A stretch of DNA of 64,000 nucleotides, taken from positions 1-64,000 of the forward strand of contig NZ_BDAI01000007.1 in the NCBI RefSeq assembly GCF_002091755.1. The letters are read 5' to 3'. Below the pieces are notes generated by a model. That model was not told the DNA's origin, did not search any database, and saw only the letters and a list, made by a program, of their open reading frames with translations. Shown here in pieces: positions 16,079 to 25,283 of this stretch; the stretch's first letter is position 1, and each line of letters begins with the position of its first letter. The translations under genes and the position numbers were made by a program. Origin of the DNA: Pseudomonas nitroreducens NBRC 12694 (lineage in GTDB: Bacteria > Pseudomonadota > Gammaproteobacteria > Pseudomonadales > Pseudomonadaceae).

Positions 16079-17233
16079 ATGAGCGAAAACGCACCGCTGG
16101 TGATCATCGGCACCGGCCTGGCCGGTTACAACCTGGCTCGCGAGTGGCGCAAGCTGGACAGCGAGACGCCGCTGCTGCTGATCACTGCCGATGACGGCCG
16201 CTCCTACTCCAAGCCGATGCTCTCCACCGGCTTCTCCAAGGACAAGGACGCTGACGGTCTGGCGATGGCCGGGGCCGGCGCCATGGCCGACCAGCTCAAG
16301 GCGCGCATCCTCACCCACACCCGTGTCACCGGCATCGATCCGGGCCATCGGCGCATCTGGATCGGCGAAGAGGAGGTCCAGTACCGCGACCTGGTGCTGG
16401 CCTGGGGCGCCGAAACCATCCGCGTGCCGGTCGAGGGCGATGCCCAGGAGCTGATTTTCCCGATCAACGATCTCGAGGACTACGCGCGCTTCCGCGCTGC
16501 CGCCGCCGGCAAGCGCCGCGTGTTGCTGCTGGGCGCCGGCCTGATCGGCTGCGAATTCGCCAACGACCTGTCCAGCGGCGGCTACCAGCTCGACGTGGTG
16601 GCGCCGTGCGAGCAGGTCATGCCCGGCCTGCTCCACCCGGCTGCCGCCCAGGCAGTGCAGCAGGGGCTGGAAGGCCTCGGCGTGCGCTTCCACCTCGGCC
16701 CGGTGCTGAACAGCCTGGTGCGCGCGGGAGATGGCCTGGAGGCTCATCTTTCCGATGGCCAGGTGATCCCCTGCGACCTGGTGGTTTCTGCCGTGGGCCT
16801 GCGCCCGCGCGTCGATCTGGCCGCCGCCGCCGGCCTGGATATCAACCGTGGCGTGATGGTCAATCGCGAGCTGCGCACCTCCCACGCCGATATCTACGCC
16901 CTGGGCGACTGCGCCGAGGTCGATGGCCTCAACCTGCTGTACGTGATGCCGCTGATGTCCTGTGCCCGCGCGCTGGCCCAGACCCTGGCCGGCAAGCCGA
17001 CGCCGGTGACCTACGGTGCCATGCCCGTGACGGTGAAGACGCCGGTGTGCCCGCTGGTGGTGTCGCCGCCTCCGCGCGGAAGCGAGGGCGAATGGCAGGT
17101 GGAAGGCTCTGGCCCGGACCTCAAGGTCCTGTGCCGGGATACCGCCGGTCGATTGCTCGGTTACGCCCTTACCGGCGCCGCCGTGAGTGAAAAACTCTCT
17201 TTGAACAAGGAGTTGCCGGCCCTGTTGGCGTGA
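16079..17233 (+). CDS. rubB: Rubredoxin-NAD(+) reductase
   Basis: FAD flavoprotein that moves electrons from NADH to rubredoxin. FAD-binding GxGxxG is VIIGTGLAGYNLAREW (about 10-25); a second Rossmann motif for NADH is VLLLGAGLIGCEFANDL (about 148-164); the C-terminal FAD site is IYALGDCAEVDG. Length with start 16079 is 384 residues, as in P. aeruginosa. This ATG has GGAGAGAG in front; an in-frame ATG at 16061 is less well placed. Context with two rubredoxins confirms the assignment. Confidence 0.94.
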   Translation: MSENAPLVIIGTGLAGYNLAREWRKLDSETPLLLITADDGRSYSKPMLSTGFSKDKDADGLAMAGAGAMADQLKARILTHTRVTGIDPGHRRIWIGEEEVQYRDLVLAWGAETIRVPVEGDAQELIFPINDLEDYARFRAAAAGKRRVLLLGAGLIGCEFANDLSSGGYQLDVVAPCEQVMPGLLHPAAAQAVQQGLEGLGVRFHLGPVLNSLVRAGDGLEAHLSDGQVIPCDLVVSAVGLRPRVDLAAAAGLDINRGVMVNRELRTSHADIYALGDCAEVDGLNLLYVMPLMSCARALAQTLAGKPTPVTYGAMPVTVKTPVCPLVVSPPPRGSEGEWQVEGSGPDLKVLCRDTAGRLLGYALTGAAVSEKLSLNKELPALLA

Positions 17234-17429
17234 CAGGCGCCGTCTATGGCGTTTTTGCCTTGGGAAACTGCTCGCAAATTGTCAGACGATACTGGCGTAC
17301 CAGCTTTCGGCGTGCCATTCTCCCCCCGTCTGCCGCAGCCTAGAGCCTGTACGGCAAGGCTGCGGTGCCTTGGGCGCTGTTGGGAAGACAGCACGGACAC
17401 AACAACAACAAACCGTCAAAGAGGCATTT

Positions 17430-17702
17430 ATGCGTAAACCAGAACTCGCCGCCGCGATCGCCGAGAAGGCCGACCTCACCAAAGAACAAGCCAACAAGGT
17501 GCTGAACGCGCTGCTGGATGAAATCACTGGCGCGCTCAACCGCAAGGACAGCGTTACCCTTGTCGGTTTCGGTACCTTCGTTCAGCGCCACCGTGGCGCC
17601 CGTACCGGCAAGAACCCGCAGACCGGCCAACCGGTCAAGATCAAAGCCAGCAATACCGTTGCCTTCAAACCGGGCAAGGCGCTCAAAGACGCAGTCAACT
17701 GA
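17430..17702 (+). CDS. HU-family DNA-binding protein
   Basis: A 90-residue nucleoid protein of the HU/IHF fold. It has the helical dimer part (1-45), GFGTFVQRHRGARTGKNPQTGQ with the DNA-bending arm and its conserved Pro, and a C-terminal helix (FKPGKALKDAVN). It is a single gene with its own terminator. In P. aeruginosa several HU paralogues exist; this one is not the main hupB type next to lon. Start 17430 is chosen for AAAGAGG upstream; the frame opens at 17370. Confidence 0.93.
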   Translation: MRKPELAAAIAEKADLTKEQANKVLNALLDEITGALNRKDSVTLVGFGTFVQRHRGARTGKNPQTGQPVKIKASNTVAFKPGKALKDAVN

Positions 17703-17712
17703 TCGTCTCAAG

Positions 17713-17742
17713 CCCGGAGCCAGAGCGGCTCCGGGTTGCTTC
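17713..17742 (+). terminator. Terminator after the HU gene
   Basis: CCCGGAGCC (17713-17721) and GGCTCCGGG (17727-17735) form a 9-bp stem with a 5-base loop, followed by TTGCTTCCT. Confidence 0.8.
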
Positions 17743-17837
17743 CTGCGGTTACATAATCCCTCCAAAAGACCGGATGTAGTCCGTTTTGAAACTGGCTACA
17801 ATGCGCAGACTTTTGTCTCGAACGTCGAGGTTTGTGC

Positions 17838-18239
17838 ATGAAATTCCGTCTTCTCCTGTGGATGCTCGGTCGCCTGATGGCCAAGGCCAGCCGCGAAAAC
17901 CCGGCATTCCAGAAGCAGCTCGAAGGCAAGGACCTGGTGTTCCAGCTCCACACCCTCGACGGCAAGGTCGCCCGCCACTACATCGTCAAGGACCTCAAGG
18001 TCAGTGCCCGCCGCGGCACGCACCCCAGCCCTGCCTTCGCGCTCGGTTTCAAGGACGGCGCCTACGGCTTCGCCACCATGACCTCGAAGAACCCGCAGTT
18101 GGCGTTCATGCAGGGCATCCAGAACAAGGACATCCAGATCCAGGGCAACCCCGGCCTGGTGATCTGGTTCCAGGGCCTGGTGAAGTACCTGAAACCGAAG
18201 AAGAAGGCCGCACCGGCGAGCGACAAGAAAGCCGCCTGA
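17838..18239 (+). CDS. Small conserved protein, SCP2-like fold suspected
   Basis: A 133-residue protein starting with a hydrophobic amphipathic helix (MKFRLLLWMLGRLMAKA) and ending in a lysine-rich tail. The middle has alternating strands and the pattern of SCP2 sterol-carrier domains: a substrate-facing strand FQLHTLDGKVARHYIVKDL, FKDGAYGFATM, then QNKDIQIQGNPGLVIWFQGLVKYL. That match is by eye only. The gene has GAGG at 17827 and is followed by a bidirectional terminator. The basic tail and hydrophobic head suggest membrane association. Function unknown. Confidence 0.75.
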   Translation: MKFRLLLWMLGRLMAKASRENPAFQKQLEGKDLVFQLHTLDGKVARHYIVKDLKVSARRGTHPSPAFALGFKDGAYGFATMTSKNPQLAFMQGIQNKDIQIQGNPGLVIWFQGLVKYLKPKKKAAPASDKKAA

Positions 18240-18256
18240 GGCGCTTTCTTGCGGAC

Positions 18257-18285
18257 AGAAAAAAGGCCCCTGATGGGGCCTTTTG
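18257..18285. terminator. Bidirectional terminator
   Basis: AAAAGGCCCC (18261-18270), TGAT loop, GGGGCCTTTT (18275-18284): 10-bp stem with A-run before and T-run after. It serves the genes converging from both sides. Confidence 0.92.
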
Positions 18286-18300
18286 CATTGGCGCCGGCTT

Positions 18301-19707
18301 TCAGTGCCCCGGGTTGAACTGGTTGGCCAGCTCGCGCAGAACGGCTTCGGCATCGAGTACCTTGCGCACGGCGTCCTCGGCCTTTTCACGCGGGATGTCC
18401 AGGCGATCGAGCAGGTCCTGCGGGATATCGCTCTCCGGGCCGCTGCCGATGCCGTGGTTGCGCAGCAGGCGGGTCGCCAGGCACACCAGGTTGGCGTAGG
18501 CCGAGCAGTCGCCGGCATAAGATGGGTCGTGCTGGAAGCGCAGCGCGGTGTAGATCTCTTCCGGCATGTCCCAGGTGCGCATCAGCCAGGCGCCGATCTG
18601 CTCGCGGGTGATGCCCAGCAGGTGCTGCTCGACGAGGTTGTGCTCGACGTGCGGGTTCACTTCCAGGTGCCGGCAGATCAGCGAGAAATGCGGTGGGAAG
18701 ATGTGCGCCAGGACCAGGTAGCCGATGCTGTGCAGCAGGCCGCCGAGGTAGGTCAGGCCGGCTTCCGGGCGTTCTGCGCGGGGCACGGCGCGGGTCAGGC
18801 CCTCGATCACCGCGGCGGTGTAGATCGCCTGGTGCCAGTAGGGCGTGGCGTGCTGCGGCTGGTCCTTGGGCAGGCTCAGGGTCTTGCCCAGGGCCAGGCC
18901 CAGGGCGAGGTTGATCACCAGGTCGAAGCCCAGCACGCGGACGATGGCGTCTTCCACCGAGCGGATCTTGCCGGGTGCGGCGTAGTAGGGCGAGGCCGCC
19001 CAACTGACCACCTGCGCGGCGAGTGCCGGGTCGGTTTCCACCACGCCGGTGATGTCGTCCACCGTGGCGTTGGGATCGACGCGCAGCTTGATGATCTTCT
19101 GCGCGGTTTCCGGCAGCGGCGGAATCTCGATGGTTTCTTCCAGGCGCTGCTGGATGCGGCGGGCGGTGAACGCCTGCACGGCCTGGGTGATTTCCTTGCG
19201 GTCGTCGTCCGGGCGGTCCAGGTTCGGCCGGATCGAGTCCAGCAGCACGCCGAAGCGCGCCGCGCTGGCTTTCTCCAGCAGGCTGCGGAAGGACGCCGTA
19301 GGAATCTCCAGCAGGGTGCCCGGCGTGCCGGATTCGATCAGCAGCTGGGGCTCCTGCAGCAGGCGCTCGTCATACAGGCACGGCGAACTGGTCAGCGGTG
19401 GCAATGCCGGCAGGCGGCCGAGCTGATGCTTGCCGAGCATGCGCTCCAAGCGATCGGGCTTGACCGCCACCAGCTTGCGCCCGGTGAGTTCGGCGAGGCG
19501 ATTGAGGTCCAGCAGTTGGCTCTGGGGGAACAGCACCAGCAGGGTGCCGACCGCATCCTCCAGCAGGCTGGCCTGCACCCGACGCGCAGCGGAAAGCGTG
19601 CTGCCGTCGTTCACCTCGCGAGAGGGAATGCCCAGCTTGGCGAGCAGCTGCAGGATGACCTCGGGGGCCTGCGAGGAGTCGGATGGGGCGAGTGCGGCAT
19701 CGCTCAT
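18301..19707 (-). CDS. YbaK-like / HDOD fusion protein
   Basis: A 468-residue cytoplasmic protein with two parts. Residues about 10-150 resemble the YbaK/ProX tRNA-deacylase fold: REVNDGSTLSAARRVQASLL, then LGRLPALPPLTSSPCLYDERLL and LLIESGTPGTLLEI. Residues about 190-400 form an HDOD domain (PPLPETAQKIIKLRVDPNATVDDI, LAAQVVSWAASPYY, GGLLHSIGYLVLAHIFP), which lacks a complete catalytic HD set and usually acts in signalling. The start at 19707 removes an unlikely 62-residue extension. Its substrate or partner is not known. Confidence 0.82.
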   Translation of the reverse strand: MSDAALAPSDSSQAPEVILQLLAKLGIPSREVNDGSTLSAARRVQASLLEDAVGTLLVLFPQSQLLDLNRLAELTGRKLVAVKPDRLERMLGKHQLGRLPALPPLTSSPCLYDERLLQEPQLLIESGTPGTLLEIPTASFRSLLEKASAARFGVLLDSIRPNLDRPDDDRKEITQAVQAFTARRIQQRLEETIEIPPLPETAQKIIKLRVDPNATVDDITGVVETDPALAAQVVSWAASPYYAAPGKIRSVEDAIVRVLGFDLVINLALGLALGKTLSLPKDQPQHATPYWHQAIYTAAVIEGLTRAVPRAERPEAGLTYLGGLLHSIGYLVLAHIFPPHFSLICRHLEVNPHVEHNLVEQHLLGITREQIGAWLMRTWDMPEEIYTALRFQHDPSYAGDCSAYANLVCLATRLLRNHGIGSGPESDIPQDLLDRLDIPREKAEDAVRKVLDAEAVLRELANQFNPGH

Positions 19708-19798
19708 GAATGTGATCCGGTTATCAACGGCTGGGTCGGAGTATAACCACGCAGTCAGCGTGACCGAGCGGTCAACTGACCGATGAGAGTGAAATACA

Positions 19799-21874
19799 TC
19801 ACACTTGTCCGTATTGCTGCCCGTGTCGCAGCCAGCGCGCCAGCAATGGGCTGACCGATTGCGGCCAGTGCGCCAGCAGGGCTTGGGCGGCATCGCGTAC
19901 TGCGGGCAGCAGGTCGGCGTCGCGCATCAGGTCGGCGACCTTGAATTGCAGCAGGCCGGTCTGGCGGGTGCCGAGCATTTCGCCGGGGCCGCGCAGCTCC
20001 AGGTCCTTCTCGGCGATGATGAAGCCGTCGCAGGTCTCGCGCATGATCCCCAGGCGCTCGCGGCCGATTTGCGACAGCGGCGGGTGGTAGAGCAGCACGC
20101 AGTGGCTCGCCGCACTGCCCCGGCCGACGCGCCCGCGCAGCTGGTGCAGCTGGGCCAGGCCCAGGCGCTCGGGGTTCTCGATGATCATCAGGCTGGCGTT
20201 GGGCACGTCCACGCCGACCTCGATCACCGTGGTCGCCACCAGCAGCTGCAGCAGGCCTTCCTTGAAGGCTTCCATGACCACGGCCTTGTCCGCCGGCTTC
20301 ATGCGCCCGTGGATCAGGCCCACGCGCAATTCGCCCAGCGCCGAGGAGAGTTCCTCGTAGGTGGTTTCCGCGGCCTGGCAGGTCAGTTCTTCGGATTCTT
20401 CGATCAGCGTGCACACCCAGTAGGCCTGACGACCTTCAGCGCAGGCGGCGCGAACCCGCTCGATCACTTCGATGCGGCGGCTGTCGGCCACCAGCACGGT
20501 GTTCACCGGCGTGCGGCCGGGCGGCAGCTCGTCGAGGATCGAGGTGTCCAGGTCGGCGTAGGCGCTCATCGCCAGGGTTCGTGGGATCGGTGTGGCGGTC
20601 ATGATCAGCTGGTGCGGGCAGAGCCGTCCGTCCACGCCTTTCTGGCGCAGGGCGAGGCGCTGCTGCACGCCGAAGCGGTGCTGCTCGTCGATGATCACCA
20701 GGGCCAGGCGCTTGAACTTCACTTCGTCCTGGAACAGCGCGTGGGTGCCGACGATCATCGGCGCGCCGCCGGCGATCTGCTCCAGCGCACTGGCGCGGGC
20801 CTTGCCCTTGAGCTTGCCGGCCAGCCAGGCGACTTCGATGCCCAGCGGCTGCAGCCACTTGGTGAAGTTGAGGAAGTGCTGCTCGGCAAGGATCTCGGTG
20901 GGCGCCATCAGCGCCACCTGGTAGCCGGCCTCCAGTGCTTGCAGGGCGGCGAGGGCGGCGACCACGGTCTTGCCAGCACCCACGTCGCCTTGTACCAGGC
21001 GCAGCATCGGCTCGGGCTGGGCGAGGTCGTAGGCGATCTCCGCACCGACCCGCTGCTGCGCGCCGGTGGGCTTGAAGCCGAGGTTCTTCAGGTACAGCGC
21101 CGGCAGTCGCTTGGCCGGTGGCAGCTGCGGCGCGGCCTGGGAGCGCACGCTCTCGCGCAGGCGTTGCAGCGACAGCTGGTGGGTCAGCAGTTCCTCGAAG
21201 GCCAGGCGGTGCTGCGCCCAGTGGCGGCCTTCGGCGAGCTCTTCCAGATCGGCGTCCGGCGGCGGCCGATGCAGGTAGCGGATGGCTTCGTCCAGCGGGC
21301 CCAGGCGGTAGTCGCGGGCCAGCTCCGCCGGCAGCCAGTCCGGCAGGCTCGACGGGCCGAGGCGCGCCAGGGTCTGCTCGCTCAGCTGGCGCAGACGCTG
21401 CTGGGTAAGGCCTTCGGTGGTCGGGTAGATCGGTGTCAGCGTCTGCTCCACCGGCGCCGCGACGGCGTCGGTGAGCGAGCGGTATTCGGGGTGGTAGATC
21501 TCCAGGCCCGATGCGCCGGGGCGCGCCTCGCCGTAGCAGCGCAGGTGCGTGCCGCGCTTGAGGTTTTCCTTCTGCGCCTGGCTGAAGTGATAGAAGCGCA
21601 GGCTCAGCGTGCCGGTGCCGTCCTGCAGGCGCACCAATAAACTGCGACGCTTGCCCATCACCACGTCGGCGCCGGAGACCACGCCTTCGACCACCGCATC
21701 CTGCCCCGGGCGCAGCGCGCCGATGGGCGTGATGCGGGTGCGGTCCTGGTAGCGCAGCGGCAGGTGGAAGAGGATGTCCTGGAGGTTCTCCAGGCCGACC
21801 TTCGCCAGCTTCTCCTCCAGCGCGGCGCCTACGCCCTTGAGCGCGGTGACCGGGACGTTAGACAGATCGGTCAT
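19799..21874 (-). CDS. recG: ATP-dependent DNA helicase RecG
   Basis: Branch-migration helicase that regresses stalled forks and processes Holliday junctions and R-loops. The N-terminal wedge domain spans about 1-180 (LRPGQDAVVEGVV and the OB-fold strands). Helicase motifs: VQGDVGAGKTVVA (Walker A, about 290), DEQHRFG (motif II), TATPIPRT (motif III), IHGRMKPADK and TTVIEVGVDVPNASLMII, then QLRGRVGRG. Length 691 residues. The start ATG overlaps the oxyR stop as ATGA, so translation is coupled to oxyR. Confidence 0.96.
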   Translation of the reverse strand: MTDLSNVPVTALKGVGAALEEKLAKVGLENLQDILFHLPLRYQDRTRITPIGALRPGQDAVVEGVVSGADVVMGKRRSLLVRLQDGTGTLSLRFYHFSQAQKENLKRGTHLRCYGEARPGASGLEIYHPEYRSLTDAVAAPVEQTLTPIYPTTEGLTQQRLRQLSEQTLARLGPSSLPDWLPAELARDYRLGPLDEAIRYLHRPPPDADLEELAEGRHWAQHRLAFEELLTHQLSLQRLRESVRSQAAPQLPPAKRLPALYLKNLGFKPTGAQQRVGAEIAYDLAQPEPMLRLVQGDVGAGKTVVAALAALQALEAGYQVALMAPTEILAEQHFLNFTKWLQPLGIEVAWLAGKLKGKARASALEQIAGGAPMIVGTHALFQDEVKFKRLALVIIDEQHRFGVQQRLALRQKGVDGRLCPHQLIMTATPIPRTLAMSAYADLDTSILDELPPGRTPVNTVLVADSRRIEVIERVRAACAEGRQAYWVCTLIEESEELTCQAAETTYEELSSALGELRVGLIHGRMKPADKAVVMEAFKEGLLQLLVATTVIEVGVDVPNASLMIIENPERLGLAQLHQLRGRVGRGSAASHCVLLYHPPLSQIGRERLGIMRETCDGFIIAEKDLELRGPGEMLGTRQTGLLQFKVADLMRDADLLPAVRDAAQALLAHWPQSVSPLLARWLRHGQQYGQV

Positions 21875-22803
21875 GCCGGCTCGGCTTCACCCTTGACGGT
21901 CGGCTTGGCGACCGAACAGAGGCGGATCGAGTCGGCCAGCACCTCTATCGCTCGCGGCCGCGGGAAGCTGGCGCGCCAGGCGATGGCGACGGTACGGAAG
22001 GGCACTGGCGCGCTGAACGGACGCACTTCCAGCACGCCCGGCGCGTAGTGGTGGCTGTCCACGGCGGAGAACGGCAGCACCGACACGCCCAGGCCGGAGG
22101 CGACCATGTGGCGGATGGTTTCCAGCGAGCTGGATTCCACCGTGGTGTGCTTGTTCTCGCTGCCCTTGTGGGTCGTCGGGCAGGCTTCGAGCACCTGGTC
22201 GCGGAAGCAGTGGCCTTCGCCGAGCAGCAGCAGGCTCTTGTCGTTGAGCAGCTCCGGGTCGATGGTCTTCTTCGCGGTCCATTGGTGGTCCGCCGGCATC
22301 AGCACGTAGAAGGGCTCGTCGAACAGCTGCAGGGTCAGCACGTCGGCTTCCTGGAACGGCAGGGCGATGATGATCGCGTCCAGCTCGCCGGTGCGCAGCT
22401 TGTCGCGCAGGATGTGGGTGAAGTTTTCCTCGATGTACAGCGGCATCTGCGGAGCGACCCGATGCAGCTGCGGGATCAGGTGCGGGAACAGGTACGGGCC
22501 GATGGTGTAGATGGCGCCGACCTTGAGCGGCGAGGTCAACTGGTTCTTGCCGGCCTGGGCCAGTTCGCGGATGCCCTGGGCCTGTTCCAGCACCTTCTGC
22601 GCCTGCGCCACGATGCCTTCGCCGACCGGGGTCAGGCGCACCGCACTCTTGCTGCGCTCGAAGATCAGCACGCCGAGCTCGTCTTCCAGCTTCTTCACGC
22701 CCACCGACAGGGTCGGCTGGCTGACATGGCAGCGCTCCGCGGCGCGGCCGAAGTGTTGCTCCTGGGCAAGCGTGACGATGTAGCGCAGTTCGGTCAGGGT
22801 CAT
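21871..22803 (-). CDS. oxyR: Hydrogen peroxide-sensing regulator OxyR
   Basis: LysR-family activator of catalase and peroxidase genes. N-terminal winged helix 1-60 (TLTELRYIVTLAQEQHFGRAAERCHVSQPTLSVGVKKLE). The peroxide-sensing cysteines sit exactly at C199 and C208 within GHCFRDQVLEACP. Length 310 residues. The frame is open upstream to 22896, but the family start at 22803 is clear. The oxyR-recG pair is characteristic of Pseudomonas, and recG expression therefore can follow oxidative stress. Confidence 0.96.
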   Translation of the reverse strand: MTLTELRYIVTLAQEQHFGRAAERCHVSQPTLSVGVKKLEDELGVLIFERSKSAVRLTPVGEGIVAQAQKVLEQAQGIRELAQAGKNQLTSPLKVGAIYTIGPYLFPHLIPQLHRVAPQMPLYIEENFTHILRDKLRTGELDAIIIALPFQEADVLTLQLFDEPFYVLMPADHQWTAKKTIDPELLNDKSLLLLGEGHCFRDQVLEACPTTHKGSENKHTTVESSSLETIRHMVASGLGVSVLPFSAVDSHHYAPGVLEVRPFSAPVPFRTVAIAWRASFPRPRAIEVLADSIRLCSVAKPTVKGEAEPA

Positions 22804-22898
22804 GGCGACTAAATCCGTTGAGGTGGCCCAAGCATAGCGGCTGCACCGCCGCGAACCAACCGCGCTAAACTGCCGAGCTTTGATTCGCGGAGCCAAGC

Positions 22899-23768
22899 AT
22901 GAGCAAGAGCACCTTCCCGAGCCTGATGATCGTCGGTTGCGGCGATGTCGGCAGCCGCCTGGGGCGTCAACTGGCCGCGCAGGACTGGCGCGTCCATGGC
23001 CTGCGTCGCAACGTCGCCGCGCTGCCGCTGGAAGTGCTGCCGGTGGCAGGTGACCTGGCCCAGCTCGAATGCCCCGATACCTGGCCGGTCGGCAGCCTGG
23101 ATTACCTGGTGTACTGCGCCGCCGCGACCCAGCATGACGAGGCTGGTTATCGTGCCGCCTATGTCGAAGGCCTGCGCAATACCCTCGGTTGGCTCAAGCA
23201 GCGCGGGCAGACGCCCAAGCGCCTGCTGTTCGTTTCCAGCAGCGGCGTGTATGCCCAGCGCAATGGCGAGTGGATCGACGAGACCTCGCCGGCCGAGGCC
23301 GAAAGCTATTCCGGCAGCGTGATGCTCGAAGCCGAGCAGGTGGCGCTGCAGAGCGGCATTCCCGCCAGCGTCGTGCGTCTCACCGGCATCTACGGCCCCG
23401 GCCGCGAGTGGCTGCTCAAGCAGGTGCGCGAGGGCTACCGCGTAGCCAGCGAGCCGCCGCTGTACGCCAACCGCATTCACGCCGAGGACTGTGCCGGCCT
23501 GCTGGCGCATCTGCTGGAGGCCGATCGCCAAGGTGTTGCGCTGGAAGACTGCTACCTCGGCGTCGACAACGACCCCGCTGCATTGCATGACGTGGTCGCC
23601 TGGCTGCGCTCGCACCTTGGCGTGACCCACTGGGCCGACGAGCAGACCGTGCGCCGCGCCGGCAGCAAGCGCTGCAGCAATGCTCGCGCCCGTGCGCTGG
23701 GCTGGGAGCCGCGTTACCCGAGCTTCCGCGAAGGCTACGCGGCGATTCTCGCGGGCAAGCAGGACTGA
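22899..23768 (+). CDS. NAD-dependent epimerase/dehydratase family protein (YeeZ-like)
   Basis: An atypical short-chain dehydrogenase of 289 residues. Nucleotide-binding GxGxxG is IVGCGDVGSRLG at the N-terminus; the segment FVSSSGVYAQRNGEWIDE carries a Ser and Tyr pair near 115-125 in the position of the catalytic residues, but the usual YxxxK is not evident. VRLTGIYGPGREWLL is typical of the family. Divergent from oxyR across a 95-base gap. Its stop overlaps the AraC gene start (TGATG), so the two are coupled. Substrate unknown. Confidence 0.82.
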   Translation: MSKSTFPSLMIVGCGDVGSRLGRQLAAQDWRVHGLRRNVAALPLEVLPVAGDLAQLECPDTWPVGSLDYLVYCAAATQHDEAGYRAAYVEGLRNTLGWLKQRGQTPKRLLFVSSSGVYAQRNGEWIDETSPAEAESYSGSVMLEAEQVALQSGIPASVVRLTGIYGPGREWLLKQVREGYRVASEPPLYANRIHAEDCAGLLAHLLEADRQGVALEDCYLGVDNDPAALHDVVAWLRSHLGVTHWADEQTVRRAGSKRCSNARARALGWEPRYPSFREGYAAILAGKQD

Positions 23769-24568
23769 TGGACGCCAACCGGCTGCTGGTGCGCCCCTGG
23801 TTGCCGGGGGTGGAGTTGTTCCACGCGGACTTCTCCGGCCAGCCGTTCGGGCGTCATAGCCACGATGCCTTCGCCATCGGCGCCATCCTGCACGGCGCTG
23901 GCGGCTACCAGTGCCGTGGCGCGCACCACGTGCTGCCGGCCGGCACCCTGTCGCTGATGAACCCGGAGGAGCCACATACCGGCAATGCCGAGTCCGAGCG
24001 TCTGGTCTACCGCATGCTCTACATCGAGGAGTCGCGCCTGCTCCCGCTGCTGGGCCGCAAGCAGTTGCCGCGCGGCTTCCAGGCGCTCAATCCGAACGAT
24101 GACGGGCAGGTGGCGGAAGCGCTGCGGCGTGTGGCCAGCGAGTTCGAACGCAACGATGCGCTGGCGCTGGAAAGCGAACTGCTGGCGCTGCTGGAGTTGG
24201 TGTTCGTCCGCCACGGTGGCATGCGCCCGACGGCCTCGGCCGCGCGCGATGGCTGCGCCACCGCAAAGCTGCGGGATTATCTGGAGGCGCATTACCGCGA
24301 GGCAGTCAGCCTCGAAGAACTCGCCACGCTGTTGCAGCGCCATCCGCGCCACCTGATCGAAGCCTTCCGCAACGCCTACGGCGTGCCGCCGCATACCTAT
24401 CTGCTGCAGCGACGCATCCGCGAGGCCAAGCGCCTGCTGGTGGCTGGCGAGAAGCCGCTGGATGTCGCGCTCGCCCTGGGCTTCTACGACCAGGCGCATT
24501 TTTCCGGCACCTTCCGCCGCTTCACTGGCGTCACTCCCGGACGTTTCCTGCGCGCCACGCGCACCTGA
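23768..24568 (+). CDS. AraC-family transcriptional regulator
   Basis: 266 residues: an N-terminal cupin-like sensor (about 10-140, with HSHDAFAIGAILHGAGGYQCRG) and a C-terminal double helix-turn-helix (about 165-266, LRDYLEAHYREAVSLEELATLL and the signature ALALGFYDQAHFSGTFRRFTGVTPGRF). Start overlaps the stop of the epimerase gene. The next gene encodes a LysE-type exporter, a common pairing in which the regulator senses an amino acid and induces its export. Confidence 0.9.
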   Translation: MDANRLLVRPWLPGVELFHADFSGQPFGRHSHDAFAIGAILHGAGGYQCRGAHHVLPAGTLSLMNPEEPHTGNAESERLVYRMLYIEESRLLPLLGRKQLPRGFQALNPNDDGQVAEALRRVASEFERNDALALESELLALLELVFVRHGGMRPTASAARDGCATAKLRDYLEAHYREAVSLEELATLLQRHPRHLIEAFRNAYGVPPHTYLLQRRIREAKRLLVAGEKPLDVALALGFYDQAHFSGTFRRFTGVTPGRFLRATRT

Positions 24569-24634
24569 GTTTCTTCCAAGACTCCACGAGGTCGGTCCTT
24601 TCAGACTGCGCGACGCCGCATTCGGGAGATCGCC

Positions 24635-25258
24635 ATGTTCGCCGCCTTCGCGCTGGTTGCCAGCACTCACTTCGCCGCCCTGCTGTCGCCGGGGCCGGAT
24701 TTCTTCCTGCTGATTCGCGCTGCGCTTTTGCGCGGCAGGCGCCATGCAGACGGTTGCGCAGCGGGCATCTCCCTGGCCAATCTGGCCAGCATGCTGTTGG
24801 TGTTGTTCGTCCTCGGCCTGCTGCCGGAGGTGGCGAGCCATGGGCTGCGCGTCGTGCAATTGCTGGGAGGTGGCTATTTCGTCTGGCTCGGTACGCAGGC
24901 TCTGCTGGCGCGGCGGAAGCTGGAGATTCCCACAGCCGGCGGCAACCACAAGGCGGGCGGCTTCCTGCGGGGAGTGCGCGAGGGGTTCCTGGCCAGCAGC
25001 CTGAATCCCAAGCTGCCGATCTTCTATACCGGGCTGTTCGGCGTACTCGGGCAGTTCCACCTGCCCGCCTGGGCACTGGGGGCCTGCGTGCTGTGGATGG
25101 GCGCGGTGGTACTGCTGTGGGACCTGTTGCTGGTGCGCCTACTGGATCGCCCGCGCTGGCGCGGCTGGCTCAAGCGTCGGGTGACGGCACTGGACAGGAT
25201 CTGCGGGGGATTGCTGCTGGCGCTGGGCGGCTGGCTGCTGTGGAGCGGGCTGCGCTGA
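24635..25258 (+). CDS. LysE/RhtB-family amino acid exporter
   Basis: 207-residue membrane protein with about six helices. The family signature is SPGPDFFLLIRAALLRGRRHADGCAAGISLAN near the N-terminus, and a second conserved piece is FLASSLNPKLPIFYTGLFG. It lies 66 bases after the AraC gene, in the same direction; GGGAG precedes the ATG. Likely exports an amino acid or related metabolite; the substrate cannot be read from sequence. Confidence 0.88.
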   Translation: MFAAFALVASTHFAALLSPGPDFFLLIRAALLRGRRHADGCAAGISLANLASMLLVLFVLGLLPEVASHGLRVVQLLGGGYFVWLGTQALLARRKLEIPTAGGNHKAGGFLRGVREGFLASSLNPKLPIFYTGLFGVLGQFHLPAWALGACVLWMGAVVLLWDLLLVRLLDRPRWRGWLKRRVTALDRICGGLLLALGGWLLWSGLR

Positions 25259-25283
25259 TGCTGTCAGCCCGTCCGCTTGCGGA

